Of a stretch of 64,000 nt of DNA, positions 55,556 through 64,000 are shown piece after piece. The notes below the pieces were generated by a model, which worked only from the letters and a program-made list of their open reading frames with translations, made no database searches and was not told the origin of the DNA. Position numbers and translations under genes: made by a program. Every line of letters starts with the position of its first letter. Position 1 is the stretch's first letter. The stretch lies in the NCBI RefSeq assembly GCF_023091745.1, contig NC_068922.1, positions 27,504,001 through 27,568,000 of the forward strand, written 5' to 3'. The DNA is from Budorcas taxicolor. Taxonomy: Eukaryota > Chordata > Mammalia > Artiodactyla > Bovidae.

Positions 55556-58240
55556 CTTTATTGAAATATAATTAAGATGCCATAAAATTCATCCATTTAA
55601 AGTGTATGTTTTAATTTTTTTTTTAGAATATTCACAGAGTTATGTAGTCTTTACCACATTATAATTTTAGAACATTTTTTCCCCCAAATAAGTCCCTTAT
55701 TAGCACTCATTCCTCTTTCCTCCTGGTAATCTACTTTTCTGTCTCCATAGACTTACCTTTTCTGGACTCTCATACAAATCGAATCATGCAACATGTGGTC
55801 TTTTGTCACTGGCTTATTTTATTTAGCAAAATATTTTCAAAGCTTGTCCATGGTGTAGCATGTGTCAATCTTCATTCCTTTTTGTTGCTGAATAATATTC
55901 CATGGTGTGACTAGACAACATTTTGTTTATCTCTTCATCATTTGATGAACATTTGGGTTGTTTCCACTTTTTTCCTATTATGGATAATATTTGCTCTCTA
56001 CATTCATGCACAGTTTTATGTGTGGACATAGTGTTTTAATTCGCTGGGTATATACCTAGGAGTTAAATTGTCGGGTCACATGGTTACACTCTGATATTTT
56101 AAAAAACAACCAAACTGTTTCCCACAGTGGCTGCACCATTTTACATTCTCACCAGCATCCACACCAACACTTGCCGTTTAACTTTTTGATTATGGCCATC
56201 CTTACGGATGTGAAATGGTATCTCATTGTGATTTTGATTCTGTTTCCCCAGTGATGAATACGCATGTTGGCTATATATGTATCTTCTTTGCCCATTAAAA
56301 AGTTTGGATTGTCTTTTAATTATTGAATGATGTGAGGTATATGATTTGTAAATATTCTCTCCCATTCTGTGAATTATCTTTTCATTTCTTTGATGGTATC
56401 ATTTGTAGCACAAAATTCTTTTTTATTTTGCTCTAGTCCAATTTATCTGTTTGATATTTGGGTCACTTCTGCTTTGGGGGTTGTAGCTAAGAAACCACCA
56501 CCTAACCCACAAAGAATCACTCCTATGTTTTCTCCTAATTGTTTTTTAGTTTTAGCGCTTACATTTAAGTCTCTGGTCTATGTTGAGAGTGCATTTTTGT
56601 GCATGGTGTAAGGTGAAGGTCCAACTTCATTCTTGTGTATGTGGATACCTAGTTGTCCTGACACCATTTGTTGAAAAGATAATTTTTTTCTCACTGACAC
56701 CCTTGGTGTAAATCAGTTGACCATAAACAAATGTAAAGATTAATTCCTAAATGCTCAGTTTTGTTCAGTTGATCTAAGTGTCTGTCCTAATGGCGATACT
56801 ACACTGTCTTAATTAGTTTTGTAGTAAAATTTGAAATTCTGAAATGTAGGTCTGCCAATTTTGTTCTTCTTTTAAAAAGATTGTTTTGGTGGGTCCCTTG
56901 TTTTTCTTATATAACTCTTAGAATAAGTTTGTTATTTTTAAGCTGGGATTTTGTTAGGGATTGCATTGAATCTGGAGGTCAATTTGGGGAACATTGCCAT
57001 CTTAACAATATGAAGTCTTCTGATCCATGAACATGGGTTTCTTTCATTTCCTTAGGTCATCCTTAATTTCTTCCAATCATGTGTTATAGTTTCCAGTGTA
57101 TAGGTCTTACAGTTCTTTTTCAAAATTAATTCCTATGTATTCCAGTCTTTTTGGTACTATAATACATGAAATTATTTTCTTGATTTCATTTTTGGATTTT
57201 TCATTGTTAGTGTTGATGTTCAGTTGCTAGGTCATGTCTGACTCTTTGCAACCCCATGAACTGCAGCATGCCAAGCGCCTCTGTCCTTCACTATCTCCCT
57301 GAGTTTGCACAAACTCATGTCCATTGAGTCAGTGATGCCATCCAACCATCTCATCTTCAGTCACCCCCTTCTCCTCTTGCCCTCAAACTTTCCCAGCATC
57401 AGGGTCTTTTCCAAAGTGTCAACTCTTCACACCAGGTGGCCAAAGTACTGAAGCCTCAGCATCAGTCCTCCCAATGAATATTCAGGGTTGATTTCCTTTA
57501 GGATTGACTGGTTTGATATCCTTGCTGTCCATGTTAGTGTAGAGAAATATAAGTGATTTTTGTATACTGATGTTGTAGCCTGCAACCTTGCTGAATTCAC
57601 TTATTAGCACTAATTTTTTTTTTTAGTGAATTCCTTAGTATTTTCTTTATACAAGACCATGTGATTTGCAAAGAAATAGTGTTACATCTTCCTTACCAAC
57701 CACCATTCCTTTTATTTATTTATTTATTTTTGCTTCCATGATTGCCCAGTACAGTGTTAAATAAAAGTAGAGACAGTAGATATCCTTGTCTTGTTCCTGA
57801 TCTTGGGGGGAATGCTTTCAGTCTTTCACCACTAAATTGGTGGTATTAGCTTTGTTTTTCGTAGATGCTTTTGTCAAGTTGAAATGCTCTTCTCTATTTC
57901 TGGTTGCAATCTTTATCATGAAAAGGTTTTGCATTTTGTTAAATGCTTCTGCTGAGTCTATGAAGATGATTATGTTTTTTTTAAACCTCTATTAATGTAT
58001 TATATTGATTGATTTTCTGATGTTAAACTATTCATTCCTGGATAAATCACACTTGGTCATAATATATGATCTGCTTTATGTTGCTGGCTCGGATTGCTAG
58101 TCTTCTTAGTAAAGATTTTTGCGTGTGTTTTCCTAAGGGGTGTTGGTCTGTAGTTTTCTTGTGATGTCTTTGTCTGGTTTTGGTATGAGAGAAATACTGA
58201 CCTCATAGAATGTGACATACTCACACACACTTTGGGATAA
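55556..58240 (-). mobile_element. Old L1M-type LINE (antisense), split by a Bov-B
   Basis: Antisense L1 from 3' UTR (TTTATTGAAATATAATTAAG) through the ORF2 C-terminus (CCACAGTGGCTGCACCATTT) to the RT region (TATCCTTGTCTTGTTCCTGA). It is highly diverged, so old. A Bov-B fragment interrupts it at 57214-57531. Confidence 0.88.
57214..57531 (-). mobile_element. Bov-B 3' end (antisense) with 9-bp TSD
   Basis: Flanked by TGTTAGTGT at 57205-57213 and 57532-57540, inserted in the old L1. Confidence 0.92.
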
Positions 58241-58660
58241 AATTTATTTACCTTGTAGAGTTCTGAAGTCAGTGAATTTCTATGTGTGAATGAACTTCTT
58301 AGGAATGCAGAGTGCTAAACCACATAAGACAGGGGGGCATAATGGAAGAGTTTTAGGGTTTGAATGATTGCAACATTTAGTCATAAATATACTATATATA
58401 GCATATACTAAAGTATACATAAATATAATACACATACATAACTCTCTCAGACATTATAAATGTTTCATTAGTCTTAAAATTATAGTGCTTTCTAACTGAA
58501 GCAGTTGAAAAATTTAAGTATAAGAAAATCTGTTCTTAAAATATGAAACAAAAGTTATTTATTCAGAATGAGGGTTATCTGAAAGAAATCAGTGTTTTTC
58601 CAATAACTTATTTGATAGTCAGTTTTTTTCAAAGGTGAAAAGGAATGATGGCTATGAATT
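58241..58660. other. OPTN intronic DNA, nothing recognised
   Basis: AT-rich with a TATAGCATATAC-type stretch at 58388-58440. No gene or clear repeat. Confidence 0.45.
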
Positions 58661-59235
58661 GTACTGCAGCCATGAAATTAAAAGACGCTTACTCCTTGGA
58701 AGGAAAGTCATGACCAACCTAGATAGCATATTGAAAAGCAGAGACATTGCTTTGCCAACAAAGGTCCGTCTAGTCAAGGCTATGGTTTTTCCAGTAGTCA
58801 TGTATGGATGTGAGAGTTGGACTGTGAAGAAAGCTGAGTGCTGAAGAATTGATGCTTTTGAACTGTAGTGTTGGAGAAGACTCTTGAGAGTCCCTTGGAC
58901 TGCAAGGAGATCCAACCAGTCCATTCTGAAGGAGATGAACCCTGGGATTTCTTTGGAAGGAATGATGCTAAAGCTGAAACTCCAGTACTTTGGCCACCTC
59001 ATGCGAAGAGTTGACTCCTGGGAAAAGACCCTGATGCTGGGAGGGATTGAGGGCAGGAGGAGAAGGGGACGGCAGAGGATGAGATGGCTGGATGGCATCA
59101 CTGACTCGATGGATGTGAGTCTGAGTGAACTCCGGGAGTTGGTGATGGACAGGGAGGCCTCGCGTGGTGCGATTCATGGGGTCACAAAGAGTCGGACACA
59201 ACTGAGTGACTGAAGTGAACTGAACTGAACCCCAT
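58661..59235 (+). mobile_element. Bov-B 3' part (sense) in OPTN intron
   Basis: A sense Bov-B terminal 575 bp with coding remnants at 58635-58844 and 58884-59213, ending in GAACTGAACTGAAC. It is opposite in orientation to 54675-55555 in the same intron. Confidence 0.93.
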
Positions 59236-60611
59236 ATCCTACCACTGTCTTAATAGAAAACTTCAGAGGTTAATTTCCAGGAGACTAATACTATGTATTC
59301 TAATTGAGTAAAACATTTGTCCTGCCTTTTTAAGTCCCCGAACTGAGTAATGATGCACAGAAAAATAAATAAGTAGAAGCATTCATTTTACACCTTAGTT
59401 ATTACAGGGTCGGCTGATTTTTTAAAAGGAAGTTGTTTTGCTTTGGAAAAAGACCTTTAATAGTGATGAGTAATCAGTGTGTTTCTGTTTCGTTGGTGCA
59501 TTTACCCTCCTGAGTTCTGTACAGCATTCGAAGAAGTCAAGTTTAGCTGGTAATTCATCCTTCCTCAGACAACATGATTAGCTTTAATAATAAAAGTGTA
59601 AACTTAGGAATTTGCTGATTATACATCCTGATCTTTTATATGATCTAATATATAATTCCTGCTTCCAAAATAATGATAGCTCTCTGTCTAGAAGTGTAAG
59701 TTTTCAGATTGTAGCTAGGAAGTCAGGCCTGCCTTTGAGATGGGTGTTTCCCTCTCTTACCCTTTCTCAGTAACATTAAATTTCCACTTTGTGAGTCAGA
59801 CTTCTTGCAGTTTTTAACACCTGGTAAGTCAGTGATTGGTTGCCAGGGCCAGTGTTCTCCATGTCTATGTTAGGACAACCTCCTGGCTAAGGTCATACTG
59901 AAACCAAGAAATAAAATCACTGATATATCACCTGACTTGATTTACTATGCAGGGTATGATGAAAAGACATTACAAGACCTAACATGTCTTTTTCTCAAAT
60001 ACATAAGTCAGTCTTCAACTGTTTTCATTAGTCATGAGAAATAAGAGAAGTTGAAAAATTTTAGGTGATAGGTGGGGAGAGGGGATAGTAGAGTTATTTT
60101 TCTTTCACTCTTTGCCAGGATTCATATTTTGTGTAATTTGTGTCTTCTGAACAAACGTAAACTGATAGCCAGGAAGGAAAGGGAAATTCTAAATGAAGTA
60201 TGGCCCAAGATAACAAGAGGGGACAGGAAAAAGTCAGCCTAAGATGAAAATTTGCCCTAGAAAATTAAGTTGAAACTCACATGTGGGTTGGAAGCCTGCA
60301 GCATATGTGAGTGGTACGATGAAGGCCCGTCCTTCCACCCTGCACCAACCAGCTCTAGAGACGGTGCCTATGCACCAGTTAGGTTTGGCAGTTTGCAACA
60401 GATACCAGTGCTGTTTGTTTATTTTGTATTATCATTCAGTTCTTTTTAAAAAATCAGTTTTGCATTCACATAGTTTAAAGAATTGGTTGCTCCACAGGCT
60501 TTTTATGGAAAGATAGTAGAAGTTCTTTGGCTAACTACACCCCCCACCCCACCCCCCATCACTTCCTTCTCCTGCTTCTGAACCACTTATAACATATTTA
60601 TTGATCATTTT
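59236..60611. other. OPTN intronic DNA, nothing recognised
   Basis: Single-copy-looking, with a C-rich run at 60539-60560. Confidence 0.45.
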
Positions 60612-60727
60612 TTAACTTTTGGCTACACCCCACAGCACATGGGACCTTAGTTCCCCAACCAGGGATCGATTCCATGCCCCCTGCATTGGAAGGCAGAGTC
60701 TTAACCACTGGACCACCAGGGAAATCC
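60612..60727 (-). mobile_element. CHR-type SINE (antisense)
   Basis: GGCTACACCCCACAGCACAT, TTAGTTCCCCAACCAGGGAT and CTTAACCACTGGACCACCAG. Confidence 0.85.
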
Positions 60728-62572
60728 TGGCTTACAACTTATTTAGCTGGTTCTTTTGATACTTATTCCCATATATCAATATTTATTGAACTCCCAACTA
60801 TGAAGGATGAGAATTTAACTGCTTTTGACTCCACCATTGTCACCACACCCACTTCTGCACCCTTATTCCCATCCCACGCTACACCACCCTACTCCAAAAC
60901 TGATTATATTGACATTTAGTTAGATCACTACTCAGTGTTTATTATTATTCTTATGCAAACATATGCACACATATGTGCACACACACACAGTTCTCTGTTG
61001 AGCTCTGCTCTATTCCTTGACCACTTTTCCCTTCTAATACTTTAGAAAACAAAAACAAAAAACTCTATGCAAAATTACATTTAAAAATTTGCTTAGTTTC
61101 ACCACACTCTTCCCCAGTGAGAAAATCTCAGTGACATGCAAACGTGTTAGTAGCCTAATAGTTTCCTCTTCTTGAGAGTCGGCCTGGTTGCTGTCTAGGT
61201 CCTGTTCTACTGCAGTTACCTTGGGATCTCCCTTTGGCCACTTGTGGAATTCCTTCAGCTCTGATCTTTTGGATCTCCTGTTTTGTGTATCCAGTGTTCT
61301 TACTCACTAAATATCTTTAAATATCTCCACTAACTTACTAAGAAAGAATATATGGGGAGGATATTTTCTGAAATCTGCATATGTGAAAATCTCTCTTTCT
61401 ACCTTTTTACTTAACAGATAGTTTTGCTAGATAAAGAATTCTATTGATATATTGGATATAATTTTCCTGCCAAATTTTGAAAGCATTAGTACTTCATTGT
61501 CTTCTGGCTCTTGGTGTTAAGGCTGAGAAATTCATTGCCATTTTGATTCTTGATCTTTTGGCATGAAACTTCTTTTGTTTGTCCTCTCCCCCAAAGGTTC
61601 TTTGCTCCGTCCCACGTTTTCTGACCTCTCAGATGTGCTTTGGTGATTGGCCCGTTCTCATCCATTCGTTCTGGACACTCTTGGCCTCATTCATCCTTCA
61701 GTTCTTGAAAAGTGATCTTGACTTAATTACCCTCAGTTTTCTCTGTCCTCTCATTCTAGCAACGACTATTATTTTGAATTGGACTCCTGAACCAGCCCTC
61801 TCATTTTCTTAACTTGGTGTTCCTCTTTGCCATTTGTCTTTCTTTCCCTATTTCTTTCTTCCTTCCCCTGCCTCCTCACCCTTCACTCACACTGTCTTTT
61901 TCTGCTTTCTGATGTGTTTGACCAGCTTTCATCTTCTGGTTTTTGCTGGGCAGGGGTGGAGGGCGGGCGCAGTGCCTTTGAATGTTCTTCCCCCATTCTT
62001 CTTTCGAAGTCATTTTAGTGGCATTCAGGGTGGGAGAAAAAATGCATGCATATTTTTAATCTACCATCTTTAGTCACAAGTTTCTTTTTATTCCATTTGT
62101 ATTGAGGTGGTTTTCATATGATTTTGATTCAGTATAAGAATGTTGCTATATTTGTTTTAGGACCTCATAAACTTAGATGGATCTTCATATAACAAGTATA
62201 AGGATTGCCTCTCTGCTGAATCCTTATAAAGAGGCACCCACTCTCATGTAGCGCACATGCATACACACATAAAAATACAAATTAAAAAAGCAGTTCTGTG
62301 CATTACAGTGATGTGGGAAAAGGCAGTGTTTTTCAGTGTTCAAGATAAATTATACCCATCTTATCCCCCATGTGCATTCATCCCTTGAATCAGTTCCAGC
62401 CAGTATCTGGTTGAAAGCAAAACCAGATCTAATATAGTGCAGATGAAGAGATTTTGAAAACGTTCATCCTTTATCCCAATTTTAGACAACGTTCTTTTTA
62501 ATGCTTCTGTAATTGTTATTCCTCTGGAAGCCAAAGAAAAAGTAACCTTGCTATATTCTGTAATTTTTTTAG
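60728..62572. other. OPTN intronic DNA, possibly old LINE-derived in part
   Basis: 61380-61570 (GATAGTTTTGCTAGATAAAGAATTCTA, TCATTGTCTTCTGGCTCTTG) resembles an old dispersed LINE-type repeat in antisense, not named with confidence. The C/T-rich stretch at 61820-61900 gives spurious frames. Confidence 0.4.
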
Positions 62573-62675
62573 AATTTCTGATTTTGAAAAGAAAGCCAGG
62601 GATCACTCTGAGACTGAGACCCAGACAGAGGAGCCCACAGAACAAGAGAAAGAAGAGGAGAAAGACACCAAAACT
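62573..62675 (+). CDS. OPTN: Optineurin, coding exon 6
   Basis: Acceptor TTTTTTTAG/AATT follows a poly(T) tract, and the donor is AAAACT/GTGGGT. The 103-bp exon enters in phase 2 (completing the Arg codon AG/A), then reads ISDFEKKARDHSETETQTEE, and exits in phase 0 at residue 288. It is the acidic, Glu-rich linker (E-E-E-K-D) that also marks human optineurin between coiled-coil segments. The donor is suboptimal (GTGGGT). The alignment with mammalian optineurin and the exact phase support it. Confidence 0.93.
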
Positions 62676-63839
62676 GTGGGTACTCAGAGTCTAAGACTGT
62701 TACCACACTCTCAGTGGATGGAGGGTAGTGAGGGCACAGCAGCCAAGTCATGTGATGTGTGGCTTTAGAAATAGAGAAACAATTTTTCATGTTGAATATT
62801 TTCTATTTCTCTCCTGTTTCCTTGTCCTGAATTTCATTCACTGTAAATTGCAGTGAGATGTATTCCTATCCCGGTGATTCTAGGAAATCACTCCTTTATC
62901 TCTTCTTGACTGATTTCCTCTCCAGAATTCCTAAGTGAACAGACCCACAAATTGAGAAAGGAATTTTGTCCAATATATAATGAAATCATTTGAAGATATG
63001 ATCCAGAAACTTCAGGTAGAATTGAAGGGTCTTTGTTCTCTCCCACTACTCATTTGAATATAATAGTTTGAACAAGAAAGACATTTGTTTACATACATAT
63101 TTATATAAACTTGTGTGACAACTCAGAAACATGCCTTGTAACCTGCGAACACAGTCTGAAGCTTAGGGAAAGGTGATGAGGGCAGGAAGTTGTAAGACCC
63201 ACAGTAGCCCACAAGAAAGGCATTTACATGAAACACTCACTTTAGCTAACTTATTCAACAAGCCTGTATCAGATGTATGCTGTATGCCACGCTCTGAGCT
63301 GAGTCCCGTACTTTCAAGAGAATGGAGAATGTGTTAAAAACTGAGATGAAGAGACCAAAACTAATGAACTACTAATTAAAGAGAAGTATTGAGACTTCCC
63401 TGGCACTGTAAAACTCATTGACAGTGAGTTTGACACTTCTAGAGCTGCCAGGAAGAAGCCAGTACAGTGAAAACAGCTGAGTAAACTAGAAACACACAAC
63501 AGTCAGGGAATGTGGGCGTGAGTTGCTAGCTGGGTAAAGTAGATTGTGCTTTGACAGCACCGAGATCTATGATCCCCTGAAGTGTGGTCAGGGTCCATTG
63601 TGTCTATGATAAAGGCATTATCACAAGAGTATCCAAATTGATCAGTTAATGCTCTATAAGGAAACAGAGTTGTATCCAAAGCTTTTTTTTTTTTTCCATG
63701 CAAGATATTTGGGGCATTAAGTGCCAAAAGTTTAATCAGCTCAGAGTCTTAGTTAGGCGCCAGTGGTTTACACTGTTTCCTCACAAAGAGGTTCATTTAA
63801 GTTCTAATAAGTGCATGTTTGGGATTTCCTGGATCACAG
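62676..63839 (+). other. OPTN: OPTN intron, nothing recognised
   Basis: No repeat was named with confidence. A run of T lies at 63684-63696. Confidence 0.5.
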
Positions 63840-63955
63840 ATTGGAAGTGAAGTGGAAACACTGAACCTTCAGGTGACAACCCTGTTTAAGGAGCTTCAGG
63901 AAGCTCACACGAAACTCAGTGAAGCTGAGCTAATGAAGAAGAGACTTCAAGAAAA
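63840..63955 (+). CDS. OPTN: Optineurin, coding exon 7 (last exon in window)
   Basis: Acceptor GGATCACAG/ATTG and donor GAAAA/GTAAGA bound 116 bp. The translation IGSEVETLNLQVTTLFKELQ, then EAHTKLSEAELMKKRLQE, is conserved optineurin coiled coil (residues 289-326, plus two bases of the next Lys codon). The human equivalent of the first residue is Val. The remaining exons, encoding the rest of the coiled coil, the UBAN ubiquitin-binding region and the C-terminal zinc finger, lie beyond the right edge. Confidence 0.96.
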
Positions 63956-64000
63956 GTAAGAATGAGAGATAATGTTTACACCCCTTTCAAAAAGTGTACT

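Noticed and set aside
61579..62073. Overlapping + frames in a pyrimidine-rich intronic stretch
   Set aside because: They are Ser/Phe/Leu-rich translations of C/T-rich DNA, open in more than one frame, with no domain.

Overview
The window is nuclear DNA of a ruminant. The evidence is the dense set of ruminant or cetartiodactyl repeats: Bov-B (RTE-class LINE), Bov-tA and Bov-A2 SINEs, CHR-type tRNA-derived SINEs, L1 and a BTLTR1-like ERV LTR. I cannot fix the species. There is one protein-coding gene, OPTN (optineurin), on the + strand. The window holds its promoter, a probable 5' non-coding exon and the first seven coding exons, and the gene runs off the right edge. No bacterial or phage-type system is present.

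Positions 1-38,100 are upstream intergenic DNA, roughly half or more of it recognisable interspersed repeats. The main blocks are a long 5'-truncated Bov-B (6975-9303), a Bov-B/L1/Bov-A2 mosaic with inversions (16.2-24.7 kb), a Bov-B 5' half containing the endonuclease domain (24.9-26.25 kb), an endogenous betaretrovirus-like env fragment (26.25-26.93 kb, minus strand), a complete solo LTR that splits a Bov-tA (28315-28803), a Tigger (pogo-like) transposase remnant (30.7-31.1 kb) and a Bov-B with an inverted 5' part (32.7-33.66 kb). An inverted duplication with arms of about 170-180 bp lies at 13263-13643.

Positions 38,120-38,720 form a CpG-rich promoter with several GC boxes and a perfect palindromic kappaB-like site at 38276-38286. 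A probable first exon follows, with its donor at 38493/38494.

Positions 44,936-63,955 carry OPTN coding exons at 44947-45112 (with the ATG), 45980-46182, 50158-50340, 52579-52652, 54484-54618, 62573-62675 and 63840-63955. Splice phases join without a stop and give 326 complete codons plus two bases. They cover the N-terminal coiled coils and the LC3-interacting motif. The C-terminal ubiquitin-binding and zinc-finger parts lie outside the window. The introns hold further Bov-tA, CHR, Bov-B and L1 copies. One coding exon appears 18 nt shorter at its 5' end than the human one, because a downstream acceptor is used.

All repeat family names come from memory of consensus sequences, not a database search, so boundaries are approximate unless a target-site duplication (TSD) is given.
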